Shown here: piece after piece, positions 11,710 to 22,390 of the stretch | How the letters are laid out: each line of letters begins with the position of its first letter | Position numbering within the stretch: position 1 is the stretch's first letter | Source of the DNA: Branchipolynoe longqiensis | Taxonomy: Eukaryota; Annelida; Polychaeta; Phyllodocida; Polynoidae | Direction: 5' to 3' | Assembly (NCBI GenBank): GCA_030323885.1 | Contig: JASIRB010004049.1 | Coordinates: 112,011-176,010, forward strand | Length of the DNA stretch: 64,000 nt | Notes under the pieces: generated by a model | Database searches by the model: none | Seen by the model: the letters and a program-made list of their open reading frames with translations, nothing else | What the model was told of the DNA's origin: nothing | Position numbers and translations under genes: made by a program

Positions 11710-12445
11710 TCGGGTTTGGTCGTAATGCGAAGCATTGCGTTTGATGTGAGGAAAGCAGGAGACCCTCCCCCGCCCCGGGCAGTCGCGCAGCCTGACACCT
11801 CGCCCGACGCCGCCGCGCGTCGCTCCCTCCCCCGCCCTCTGCCGCGCAGCATTCGCGCCTCACCCGACGCCCGCTGCTCGCCACCTCTTCCCCCCCCCCT
11901 CCCCCGGGCCGGCAGCCTTCACACCTCACCTGCTGTCGCCGTCCCCTCTCCCTTATAAGGCCGCCTCCGGCCTCCCTCAGGCACTCGCCCTCCTGCCGCC
12001 TTCCAGATCTCACCTTTTTGACTCTGCCTGTACATTCCTATTGTCCTACATTCCCCTTGGCTCCTCATGAGCTCTTATCTTTGCTTTGCTCCTCCCGAGC
12101 CTGTTATGATCTTCCTCTGTATACTCTGCATGTTGAGGCGTCAATAAACGCCTTTCTTTGACATTCCTGATCCTCACCATGAACTCTTGCTCCATCTGAG
12201 CCCACACATTGACTCTCTTGCCTTGTTCCTATGAGCCCTTACATCCATGTCATTGTTTATTTGCCTTGCTCCTTATGAGCCCTTATCTCCATGTCATTGT
12301 CTCTTGCATTGCTCCTCATGAGCCTATTACCTCTTATGACCCTTGTACTTAACCTGTTGTTCCTCTGTATTTCTCCTGAGGCGTACAATAAACGCCTTTC
12401 TTCCACCCCTGCCTTGCTTTCCTCCTTTTCGCGCATCAGTCAAAC
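11710..12445 (+). repeat. LTR-like block with TATA box and two poly(A)-signal hairpins (long copy)
   Basis: The block begins GGTTTGGTCGTAATG and ends CTTTTCGCGCATCA. The same beginning and near-identical end bound a short copy at about 21625-21750. Inside are a GC-rich pyrimidine tract, CCTTATAAGG near 11951, and two AATAAA signals (about 12144 and 12387), each in the loop of a GAGGCG...CGCCTT hairpin. The region between the two signals looks like an internal tandem duplication of about 245 bp. Promoter followed by poly(A) signal is the order in a long terminal repeat, so a solo LTR of an unidentified element is my best guess. Confidence 0.4.
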
Positions 12446-12969
12446 ATGGCAGGGCTCCACCAGACCATTGTGTAATCAAAATAGTTCTCTTGGATTATTA
12501 GAGCAAAGACAACCCACAGCCTCACTGCAACATTGAGCGAGGTTGCCGGATGTCCTTACTTTCATATCAATATTGATTTTTCCTAAATTTCCCTAATATT
12601 TTTGCCCTTTCCCATGTGCGACTTACCACTATTGCCTCCTTGTAGTCGTCGTATTCTACTTGTTATGAACTATGGTATTATATGTCTAACGACAATAGGT
12701 AAATGCTGTAGGTGCAGTTTGCACTAGCCTAGGTGGAAAATATGCAATGTTTATTAGGTCATGTGTCCCGCATCTGCGGTATATAATCGTGACGGTATTC
12801 CCGTACGAAAAGTGCCTTAACGTAATTTTCTATACGTATCGACTGTAGTCGATCATGATCCGCCTTGGTCGGTAGCCAGGGGTCGACTGGGGACATAGCC
12901 AGGTTCAATTGCGGACCCGCGGAAAATTTGAGGTGGTTAGTCAAGGGCCATAGGGGCACCTACTAGTCC

Positions 12970-13115
12970 GGGTACTACACGGGGGAAGCCGAGAAATAAC
13001 TAGCTTCATCGAGGGAACTGGCTATCGTTATTTCCTTCCCCTGGGGAAGATGAGAAATAACTGGTTTCAACCAGGGAAATGGCCACGTTATTTTCTTCCA
13101 ATGGTTGCTAGTAGG
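12970..13115. repeat. Two tandem imperfect hairpins
   Basis: GGGGAAG...GAGAAATAAC pairs with GTTATTTCCTTCCCC, and the pattern repeats with GAGAAATAACTGG and GTTATTTTCTTCC. No coding is seen. Confidence 0.45.
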
Positions 13116-13299
13116 CGTAGAATAAACTTATTATTTTGTCCATAACATTGAATTACCCAGTTCGACCGGCTCCGACAGGGTCGGCCTGTGAGTTTGACAT
13201 GGTTTGCGGGAGTACGCATTATAAACAAGAATGTTTATAGGTCGTTTAATGGCCAAAATTTTCAGGAAATTAGCAGGTTGAACAGAAAACCAGTGGTGC

Positions 13300-13530
13300 A
13301 AAGTAATTACACTTGCGTGAGTATGCATTGTTAGGAATATCTATTAAACATCTTATGGACAGGATTGTTAATGTCATTTGGTACGACCTTCACGGGTAAA
13401 TGTATAACACGTAAATTAATTACACTTGCGTGCCTATGAGTTTTAGAAATAACTAATAAACATCTTGCAGAAAGGATTGTTAATGTCGTTTGGTACGACC
13501 TTCACGGGTAAATATATAACACGTAAATTA
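13300..13530. repeat. Tandem duplication, about 113-bp unit
   Basis: AATTACACTTGCGTG occurs at 13305 and 13418, and GGTACGACCTTCACGGGTAA recurs downstream of each copy. Confidence 0.7.
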
Positions 13531-15405
13531 GTTGTAAATTTAACGTTACATAATACTGCAGATTTATCATTACATCAGACTGCAGTATTATCAATTGCCG
13601 CACTTGACAGTTTGACGCTGTCAATATATAATGTATATATATCTATTTTATTTAGGGTAGTCCCCCCGTGCCTAAGTAGAGCACTGCAGCTGCCTAAGGT
13701 GCTATTTGTTGTATAGCTTAGACGGCACGGTGGGAACCAACTGTTAGATAGTGGACGGCCCCTTGCACTGAGTTTGCAGGGCCAGATGTTAATTTTTAAG
13801 CCGTTATGAGAGCTCACGGCTCCTTTCCTGTTTTTCATTTTGCTTAACGCATATATATACAAATTTTTAAAATTTTTAAAAAACATGGTGTAAAAAGAAA
13901 AAATATATTATAAAATATATATATATATATAATACAACTTGGTTTAAATAAATTTTTTAAAAAGAAGGAATATTTAATGATGATCAGTATACGCTCATAG
14001 GGTGGAATACACACTGAATTTATTCCATTATAACAAAATCTATCTTTTTTGATAGATTTCTTGGAGCTCTTATAGCTATGTCAGTGATTTTAAACGTAAA
14101 ATATATCGGTAACATTTTTTTCATTACTGTAGGTGTAAAATATATAGGTAACATTTTTTTTTAGGCGTAATGAACATTTTTTTTAGCTGTGAGCTACATT
14201 CTGCATAACTAATGTTTGACCAGGTTCCTGGTTTCTTTGTTTCAGGATATCAACACAACGAGAAGTCATGTACGCGTCTTGCCTCCTGCACTGCTAGTGT
14301 AACGTGGGACTCTTTCACAGGAAATTTAACTGTTGTTGTGCTGCAACCGTAGACCGTTGTAGTCGCACCCACTTTGCCTTTGTTAGACAAACATCAATTC
14401 TTGTTGTTCGTCTGGGGGAGCAGTGAAGTGGGCGAGACTATTCGCCTTGTGACATTTTCGAGATTGCGCCGATTAACCCGCATTTGGAAATGCGGGCTAC
14501 TCGCCATGGCAGACTCACGAATGCCAACATTTGCGAGGCCCCGGGTTTCCGGCCGTAAAGCGTTGCTAGGAGACGTCAATTGCGACTCCCCTGGCAACGA
14601 TAGGAGGTCGGGTGTTCGAACCCAGACCGATCAGACGTGTTTAATGACGCTCTGATGTTTTAGCCCAGATTTAGGCCTTTATTGTCGAAATTCTAAACTT
14701 GTTTTAACTTAATAATATGGGAGGGGATTGAATAATACATCAACAATATGTGCTACAAACGAATGTTAGTTTGGTTAAGAATAAAAAGCTGTGAGCTCTT
14801 GGAAAGGTAAATTGGAACGTTCCTTGCATTCTTTACTATTCTCCAGAATTCTATAGATTAACCGCTATGGTCAAACTTGACATTGGATTGCTTTATATAT
14901 AATTAAGGGCCTTAAGCCTAATAGGCCTTATGCAGCTACTTAACCCATCTGCGGGAAGATTATAACAGACATATTAACAGAATTAACGTAGAGATCTTTT
15001 GGCTAAAATATGACAGTAACTTAGGCTGATTATCAGTGACAGTGGCAGTGACACTAGCTCATCTGCTTAGTTCTGGATCAATTTAAACATATTAAATACA
15101 CCGTGAGGCGGGGAGACCAGCCAATTAGTTGAAATAACTAAGTAATTGCTTTAGGCCGATAAATGCGAGATGGGGCAAAATCCGTATTTAGACGATAATC
15201 TGGCTGGTCGACTTTAGCCCGGGAACGACACCGACGGACACAGACTACCTGCAGACGGGATGGGAGGCAGCGGCGGCCCGCGGCTGGCCCAGGAAATTCA
15301 CATGGAAATAATTATATAAATTAACACGAAGGCTCGCCTTAATCGGGGGTGGATTAGCCCGACGGTTAAATATGCATATTTAAAAAATACTTGTGATGGG
15401 GGGGA
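13531..15405. other. No gene recognised; hairpins and B-box-like motif
   Basis: A long imperfect hairpin (CCCCGTGCC against GGCACGGTGGG) spans about 13662-13735. AT-rich tandem sequence lies at 14095-14190. A CCCGCATTT/AAATGCGGG hairpin at about 14476-14495 is followed near 14612 by GTGTTCGAACCC, which resembles a tRNA B box; the A box was not found. No convincing protein. Confidence 0.4.
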
Positions 15406-15566
15406 TGTAATATATGCGTAAAAGACATCCAGGCACAAGTGGGAGAACAAAGGAATATGTAAATGAGATGACATCAGAGTAAAGGATGCCAGAGGTTCAG
15501 GCCCCTGGACTGTGAATAAAGCATTCTTTATCCAGAAGTCAAAGTGTTCAGACGTCGTACTTTCAC
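15406..15566 (+). repeat. Orphan 3' LTR related to Gypsy-4, with polypurine tract
   Basis: Starts TGTAATATATGCGTAA and ends CGTACTTTCACA, like the Gypsy-4 LTR (TGTGATATATGCG...CATACTTTCACA). A G-rich polypurine tract ending at 15405 and an AATACTT stretch just upstream also match the 3' internal end of Gypsy-4, so this is an element's right end and not a true solo LTR. A poly(A)-signal-like GTGAATAAAGC lies inside. Confidence 0.7.
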
Positions 15567-16449
15567 AGCCTCCAACGTCCAACAGCCTTTCCTGTACATC
15601 GGCCCATTTGAATCCGGGCTCTAGCTGTTTAGCTTCAAGGTTCTTTTTTTTTGTAAATGATTACTGAATTTGTCATGTTGATTGATGATGAATTAGTGAT
15701 GTTGATGAATTATTGTTTTGATGATGAATAAACGGTAGGTCTTTTGTGGCCTGCCAGAGTATCTACTCTATCCAGTTATATATCCTGTTATGTGTAATGA
15801 CTAATCGGACTCAGTAATTACATGAAATCCCAAGAGATTTTAGGGATTTCATGAAACAATGATTTCACGACCTGCCTGAAAGTTGTAAGGATTTTGTGAA
15901 ATTCCTATATTACATCTTCCCAATATCAAATTTATGCCTCATTAACATTGCATTATCCGATTGGTTTTGAATTTCTGTAGCACTTTTAAGTATTTTCTTT
16001 TTAACTTAAATTCTAAGAAACTTTGAATTTTAAAGGAATGACATGGAGATATTTGAAGTAAAAGAAAACAAACTTTTATTTTTGTTCAAATTTATATTCC
16101 AGTTGAATAGCATCTTTTTTCAGCACCGAGGAGCTGGTGTTCCGGCCTTAGCAATTATAGTGCATATGAACTATTTATGGATGAGATGATGATGAGATGG
16201 TATGAACAATATAGACAATAGTAGGTCAAGATTACAAATATAGTGGGGATCTTCTTTTGCACATGTACACTGGAGAATAGCCATTTACCTTTAGACTATA
16301 TCAGTGATTTCATGATCATACCTGTGAGGAGACATTAATATAATGGGCATGTCTTGCTGATACAGGTTGTCATGGATTTTGGATTATGCAAATAATGGTT
16401 GCACAACTCATTTAAATTGTCTTGGTCAACTATAGCTTTGTCGGTAGTA
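15567..16449. other. AT-rich, no gene; perfect 11-bp hairpin at 15821-15853
   Basis: CATGAAATCCC at 15821-15831 pairs exactly with GGGATTTCATG at 15843-15853. A GATGATGAAT-rich stretch lies at 15680-15735. Nothing else is recognised. Confidence 0.45.
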
Positions 16450-16683
16450 TGTGTATTATAATTAATTATAATAATATAAAGAACGCAGCGTATACCAAGG
16501 TTTAATTATTATTTATTATTACTGTTCGACTGTATTACATGTATTAGGAGTTGCGCACCCGCGCAACTGGCGCGCGTGAATGAGGCGCGAATAACGCACC
16601 CGCGCATTTGGCACACACGCGAATGAGGCGCCACCTGTATAGCGCCGAAATCAACTTCACTCCTACTACTATTTTCTTCTGTG
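16450..16683 (+). repeat. Split direct repeat A1 of Ngaro element
   Basis: Begins TATGTGTATTATAATTAA and ends near TTTTCTTCTGTG. It aligns almost throughout with 21146-21378 with a modest number of substitutions (for example GAACGCAGCG against GAATGCAGCG). Many of the differences are C/T or G/A, as expected from CpG decay. Confidence 0.88.
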
Positions 16684-16728
16684 CGGCCATGTGGAAGCGA
16701 TACATGTGCGGAAGCAAATACACGAGTC

Positions 16729-17754
16729 ATGCCGTATTGCGATTCGTGCGGCACCTCGCACAGGGCAGACAAATGCAAGAAGAGGAAAGGGAGGAAAGGC
16801 AAGAAGGTTGCAACGAGAGTGACGAGAGCTACAGCTAAGGCGAACAGTCAAACTATGGAAATGCCAAAAATCGAGTCACGTGATAGTTCGCCAGACATAG
16901 CAGATAGATTGTCATCAGTTACCTTGGAAGAGCAAGAAACGTCGTTACTAAAAGAAATTGCAGAAATGGAATTAGAAGAACGAGTAGCGGAGCTACAAAA
17001 GCGGCAAACAGCAATGAGGCAGAGACGACAAGGACGACAGTGCGCAGAGGTGGACGTAGCAGAACGGGGGACGACGGCCAGCAGGGAAAAATGGCCGACG
17101 ACGGAAAGCGCCGGTGCAACGACTGTGCCGGCGGTGCCCGCCAAGGACGAACACTCTAGCTATGGGGTAGCAAAGCCGAGACAGAGGTTGCGAACCAGGA
17201 GGCGGCGGCGAACAGCTTCAGACTCGAGGAGCAGAAGCACCAGTAGCACCAGACGGTTGAGAAGTAAGTGGAGTTTGAGAAGATATGCGGTGCTTGGGAA
17301 AGAGGTACGAAAATTGAACTGTTACAAACTCATTACTGCTTCTGTCCGGTGGTGTCTCGACTTGCAGGGGCTCTCGGAGAAGAGTTTGAAGGCGTTTCTA
17401 GAACACAATTGCTTTATGTCGTCGAGGGCTAGTAAGAATGATTTTCAAGATATGACTCATGTCAAATATGATAAAGACATACGCAAATTAGCGGAAATTG
17501 AGGGTTTCGCTGCGTTCGGAAGCAAAAACACTGGTCTCTGTATGTTTCATTATGGCATGCATAACATGCGAGCGAGGAAGCAAACAAGTAATGCGCGTAA
17601 GAGTAATTCGTACACAAAAGATGGCAAGGTAGGCTGTTACAGATGGAATAAGGAAAGTGGGTGCAGTAGAACCGAAGAAGTTTGTAATTTTGGCCACTGG
17701 TGTCTGAAATGTGGAAGTAAGGGTCATAAGAAATACAATTGTTCTAAAGACTGA
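16729..17754 (+). CDS. Ngaro gag-like protein with zinc knuckles
   Basis: Starts at the first in-frame ATG (MPYCDSCGTSHRADKC), which opens with a CxxC...H...C motif. A basic stretch, a coiled-coil-like acidic segment (LLKEIAEMELEERVAELQKR) and an Arg/Ser-rich region follow. The C-terminus holds a CCCH-like motif and a classic zinc knuckle (CLKCGSKGHKKYNC). No internal stop. It should coat element RNA and help assemble particles in the cytoplasm. The family call rests on position and zinc motifs; the middle domain was not recognised. The frame is open 16 codons further upstream, without another ATG. Confidence 0.7.
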   Translation: MPYCDSCGTSHRADKCKKRKGRKGKKVATRVTRATAKANSQTMEMPKIESRDSSPDIADRLSSVTLEEQETSLLKEIAEMELEERVAELQKRQTAMRQRRQGRQCAEVDVAERGTTASREKWPTTESAGATTVPAVPAKDEHSSYGVAKPRQRLRTRRRRRTASDSRSRSTSSTRRLRSKWSLRRYAVLGKEVRKLNCYKLITASVRWCLDLQGLSEKSLKAFLEHNCFMSSRASKNDFQDMTHVKYDKDIRKLAEIEGFAAFGSKNTGLCMFHYGMHNMRARKQTSNARKSNSYTKDGKVGCYRWNKESGCSRTEEVCNFGHWCLKCGSKGHKKYNCSKD

Positions 17755-17865
17755 CCAGTTAATAATGGCGCCGGAAATATTGCGCGTGAAAGCAAAATAA
17801 TTTAATTAGTTCCGAACGGTTGCAATAAACTAAAAAGTACTGGTCATCTTTTTGGTAAGAATTTT

Positions 17866-19985
17866 GTGTCCAATGAAAACGTAAATGAGAATGGAAGACA
17901 CTTAGAGCAGCATAAAACTGGTAATGCATTCCAGATAAGCCAAGTGCCTAATGGTCGTCGGCCAAAGGCCGGTGTTAGGAATGTTACAGGTGTGTTGGCC
18001 GATAGGCAGTTAGCAGTTGACGGTAAAAGGGCAGTCAGCAATTTGGCTGTTGAGTCAACATGTAATGGTCAAAGGTCAGATAAGAAGTGCCAAGTTAATG
18101 AAACCAGGTCGAATGGTTTGCGCGGGGTAGGAAATGTTACATGTGCTGAGAATACACAATTAGAGTTTCAAAGTGGCAAATTAGATAGCCGACAAGTAAA
18201 TGGTGATATCTATGGAGTGAATGAGACTGAAGTAGAAAGCCAAGTTAACAGAATATGGAATAACTGGATTAACAATGATAATGCCAATAAGGACGATATT
18301 TTCTATGTAGAAACCATAAGACAAGATTATTGCAGCTGGAAGTTTCACATTAGAGAAACTTGACAAGCACAGCCGGTTGTAATTGAAGTAGCGGATGACT
18401 GCGTAAAGGGAGTTTGTAATTGCATTCATTACATAGCCGGTAATCGAGTGCAACTAAGGCCATGTCGTTTTTTAAGTGAGCTTTTTCTCCGAGGAGATTG
18501 TGACCCAGACTGGGTTTATATTCTATGGGGAGTGGTGTTTGGTTTCCATGTAACAAATAAGGACTGTCCGGTTGAGTATAATGCACTGTTCAAGAAGATC
18601 CGTAACACTTTGTACAGAGACATCATTACTAAAAAGTTGTTAGGAGAACTAAATCAAGGTATGATTTCCATAAGTAGCCACATCCCTAGTTGCGTACATA
18701 ATATTTTTTGTATACCTAAGGAGGAAGGTGGGAGGGTGAGAGTGGACTGCAGTAGGCCAAAAGGTAAATCTGTAAACGCATTCACGGATCAGGTAGCTCT
18801 AAAGTTTAATTATAATAGTGTCGACGATGTAGTAGACCAACTAGAGCAGGGAGATTACTTATCGACAGTAGATTTGAAAGATGCGTATCGAGCAATCACT
18901 ATACACCCAACAGACAGACCTAGACAAGGGTTAGTTTGGGATTTTGAAGAGGAGCAGACAGATGGTCCGGTGTATATGTTAGACAACAGACTTGCATGGG
19001 GTTATCTTCAAGTCCATTTGATTTTTCAAAGATGTCGGATTTCATAGTCAGGTGTGCTCTAAGAGAAGGTATAGGAAGGGTAATAAATTACCTGGACGAT
19101 TTCTGCATTATTGCTCCAAATTGGCACAGCGCGGCACACCAGCAAGGACAATTAATTGCATTATTGCGTCGGCTCGGATTTAGTATAAGTTTTAAAAAAC
19201 TGATTAGCCCGAATACAAAAATATGGTTCCTGGGAATACTTGTTGATTCTATTAAATTAGAGTTAACCCTACCGGAAGATAAACTGATCAAACTACGGAC
19301 TAGCCTATTGTCGTTTAGAGGTAGAAAGAAAGCGACTAGAAAAGATCTTGAAAAGCTAGGTGGGCTTTTAGCCCACTGTGCTAAGGTAGTGCGTGGTGGT
19401 CGTACTTTTTCACGACAAATTTATGATTTGATGAGTTCAGTAATGAGGCCTTATTATAAAGTGAGATTGAGTGCAGGATTCAGACAGGATGTGGAATGGT
19501 GGATCCAATTTGCGAGGGAATTTAATGGGAAAGCGTTAATGTTAGGCAAATTTGCGCCAGTGAAGGCTGTATACACGGACTCCAGTAATTGGGGTTATGG
19601 TGCGTTGCATAATGATGATTGGTTAGTAGGCTGCTTTGAAGAGCAGGATGTTGATCATATTGAGGCACTAGTAACCCACCATTATGACCATCCTGATGAA
19701 CAGATAAAAACGGCTCACATTAACGCACAAGAGATGTGGGCTGTATATGCGGCAGTAAGGAAATGGGGTCCGATGTGGGGAGGGACCGCCATAGTGATAG
19801 TTACGGACAGTGCTACAGTCGAGTCAGCTCTATGCAGGGGCAGGTCGAGGTGCAGGCTAATTATGCATTACTTAAGGCAGATATTTTGGTTGTCAATAAA
19901 ATTTAATTTTGTTTTCTCTGCCGTACATATTAGTAGTGAGGCTAATGTGATATCTGACGTTTTGAGTAGGTTAAATGTGACGTAA
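17866..19985 (+). pseudogene. Ngaro reverse transcriptase-RNase H, one stop and one frameshift
   Basis: An N-terminal linker of unknown function runs in frame 1 to a TGA at 18361-18363, one step from CGA. The same frame then resumes with the reverse transcriptase (DLKDAYRAITIHP near 18870). Around 19000 the frame shifts by one base: GLSSSPFDFSKM and the active-site loop YLDDF (19090-19104) lie in another frame. RNase H follows with its four acidic residues in YTDSS, AQEMWA, VTDSATV and ISDVLSRL. No ATG is evident at the 5' end. It would copy the element RNA to DNA if intact. Confidence 0.85.
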
Positions 19986-20026
19986 ATGACCGAAGTAATA
20001 TATGAAGCAGATGCGAGTAAGCGTTT

Positions 20027-21025
20027 GTGTTGTATCAGTTTATTCAAGCAACCCTTCTCTTTACAGAAATTGATAGGCTTAAAGCAGAGCAGAAGGAATT
20101 TCAACTGAAATGCTACGCACCAAACTCCTTGTCAACAAGGGCGGTTCAGGTTAAGAAGTATTTGTCCTTCATAGAGGAGTTTTCAGAAACTCATGTCCCT
20201 ATACCATGTACTGCTATGCAGGTTGCGTTATATGCCACTTGGTTGGCAAGGACGCTGAAATATTCCTCCATTATTAATTATATAAGTGGCCTTAATAATT
20301 TTCTTAAAGAGCAGGGTGCTGCCCAGATAGATTATTCGGACTACATAATTTCTTCGACCCTTAAAAGTATTCGCAGAGGATTAGGAGACATGCCTAAGCA
20401 GGCCATGCCATTACTGCCCAATATGTTACGGTGTATTTTCTCTTGTTTAACATTAAATGTGGGTCATATAGTTTGGCGGGCAGCTGTCTCATGTAGTTTC
20501 AGAGGTTTGTTAAGAAAGTCAAATGTGACGTTATCAGATGCAATGTTGCTTCGGAGAGATTTTAAGTTTTTCCCATGGGGAATGCTTTTGACAGTGCGGA
20601 AATCAAAAACAATACAGTTTAAGGAGAGGGTTTTGAATATTCCGATAGCACATTGTTATGATTTGGATTTGTGTGCGGTCCATTGGACTGAGGAGCATGT
20701 TTCTGATTGTCCGGCTCCGGAGGATGTAGTTGCCTTCCGGGTACCAAATGATGAGGGAGGAAGTTCTCCTTTGACTTATGAGATTTACCAGTCAACATTA
20801 AAATTATTTGGAGGTCAAGTAGGTCTCAGTGTTGACTTATTGTCATCTCATTCACTTCGGAGAGGTGGGTGCACATACTTATCAATGTGTGGAGCCTCCC
20901 TGGAGGAAATCCATACCAGGGGGGATTGGACGAGTAATGTGGTGTTTCAGTCCTTGAAAATGCCTTTGACAATTCGGATCATGAATGATATGAGAGTGGC
21001 ATCCAGGTTGGCTGCGGAAAGGTGA
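20027..21025 (+). pseudogene. Ngaro tyrosine recombinase, nucleophile tyrosine apparently lost
   Basis: A full-length YR domain of about 330 residues. FRGLLRKSN supplies the first catalytic Arg, HSLRRGG the HxxR box, and GDWTSNVVFQSLKMP the final block. In DIRS-order recombinases that last block normally carries the nucleophilic Tyr where this copy has Ser (QSL), so strand cleavage would fail; the alignment is by eye. The 5' end has no ATG in frame. An ATG at 19986 lies in a different frame, suggesting a frameshift near 20045. The enzyme would circularise and integrate element DNA. Confidence 0.75.
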
Positions 21026-21057
21026 GTTGGGTTGGGGGGGACCCCTTTGGGGTCTTT

Positions 21058-21145
21058 GGCATATTTATAATCCCCGCCAGAGAATTATAATAAATAATTA
21101 CTTAGCCCAACTCTCACGTGTCTACCTTTCTTCCGCAGTGACTTA
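21058..21145 (+). repeat. Split direct repeat B1
   Basis: GGCATATTTATAATCCCC to CCGCAGTGACTTA. It matches B2 with two or so substitutions and lies directly before A2. Confidence 0.88.
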
Positions 21146-21378
21146 TGTGTATTATAATTAATTATAATAATATAAAGAATGCAGCGTATACCAAGGTTTA
21201 ATTATTATTTATTATTACTGTTTGACTGTATTACATGTATTAGGAGTCGTGCACCCGCGCAACTGGGTGTGTGAATGAGGCGCGAATCGCGCACCCGCGC
21301 ATTTGGTGCACACGCGAATGAGGCGCCACCTGTATAGCGCCGAAATCAACTTCACTCCTGCTACAATTTTCTTTTGTA
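21146..21378 (+). repeat. Split direct repeat A2
   Basis: Second copy of the 16450-16683 repeat, sandwiched between B1 and B2. Confidence 0.88.
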
Positions 21379-21382
21379 GGTG

Positions 21383-21470
21383 GGCATATTTATAATCCCC
21401 GCCAGAGAATTATAATAAATAATTACTCAGCCCAACTCTCATGTGTCTACCTTTCTTCCGCAGTGACTTA
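21383..21470 (+). repeat. Split direct repeat B2, right end of Ngaro element
   Basis: Second copy of B1. The element ends about CAGTGACTTAT; the following TGTTTTATTGG is not repeated elsewhere. Confidence 0.85.
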
Positions 21471-21624
21471 TATGTTTTATTGGTTTAGTCAGGTGTTATA
21501 GGCTGGTGGGTATATTTGGTAGTTGTTATTTCTTTGACTCTTTTTGCCAGGGGGGGGTTTAAGAGAGGGAGAGGCAAGGGAGTGGTTTGGGATTTATTTC
21601 AGTTCTCATCTATTGTGGTCTGTC

Positions 21625-21750
21625 CAGGTAGGTTTGGTCGTAATGTTTGCATTGCGTTTGATGCAAGGGAAGGAAGAGACCCTCCCCCCCCTTCAATAAA
21701 GCGCCTTTTTCTCCACCCCCGCCTTACTTTCTTCCTTTTCGCACATCATT
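21625..21750 (+). repeat. LTR-like block, short copy
   Basis: Shares GGTTTGGTCGTAATG and CATTGCGTTTGATG at its start, and TTCAATAAAGCGCC...TTTTCGCACATCA at its end, with the block at 11710-12445. About 600 bp of the middle is missing. Confidence 0.5.
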
Positions 21751-21759
21751 CATGTATAT

Positions 21760-22069
21760 CTATGTTGGGTACTCAACCTTTAATCTAGATTTAAATTGCA
21801 GGTAGGTTGTTGCATTCCTGGTTTTGGCAGAGAGTTTGTTCCAGAGTTGGCTTCCCTGATAAATAGGTGCTCTTTTGAGTTTGTTAAAATGTTAGTCCTT
21901 GGATAGGGAATTGTCAAGAGGTTGCCATCTGCTGCCCTAGTATTGTAAATACTTGTGTCGTTATATATTGTTCTCTTGGGCTCTATTGTATATGAGTCCT
22001 AAGATATACCTTTTGCGCCTTGTCTCTAGTTTGTCCATTCCAGCTTTAGCATTTAGTTCTTCTGTGTCA
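21760..22069 (-). pseudogene. Relic of a LINE reverse transcriptase C-terminus
   Basis: Minus-strand translation gives TEELNAKAGMDKLETRRKR, then GLIYNRAQENNI, and later FNKLKRAPIYQGSQLWNKL and TTYLQFKSRLK, in one frame with three internal stops. The pattern LETRRKR...RS.QLWN.L......FK..L is typical of the end of CR1/jockey-type ORF2 proteins. The remaining element is missing. Confidence 0.6.
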
Positions 22070-22390
22070 GATTTGGGCCTTTGTAAACTGATGAATGCTA
22101 CTGAAGCATTGCCAGACTGAAATGCTGGACATTAAAACCATCATCAAGAGTGATACTGAGAGTACCTAATCAATCTATTTAATATTCATCTTAGGCATTT
22201 ATTTAATCAGTATCAAAACTGCATATGCAGGATGATATCTGAGGGTGGGGGTAAGGGAGTATTTCGGTTTTGAAAACTTCATCATGGGACTCTCATCGGT
22301 GTATACAGCTTTGACTTTAACTTTGTCATATTAACAGTAACAGTGAATTTCGCAGTAGTTGTAGAAGTAGGCATTGGCTTTGATAGCATT

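Larger units (their letters stand above)
16450..21471 (+). mobile_element. Ngaro-type tyrosine-recombinase retrotransposon with split direct repeats
   Basis: Gag, reverse transcriptase/RNase H and tyrosine recombinase frames are followed by the order B1-A2-B2, with A1 at the 5' end. A1 is 16450-16683, B1 about 21058-21145, A2 about 21146-21378 and B2 about 21383-21470. This arrangement is characteristic of Ngaro/PAT-like DIRS-order elements, which integrate by recombinase and produce no target-site duplication. None was seen, in keeping with this. The copy is full length but its reverse transcriptase is frameshifted. Confidence 0.85.
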
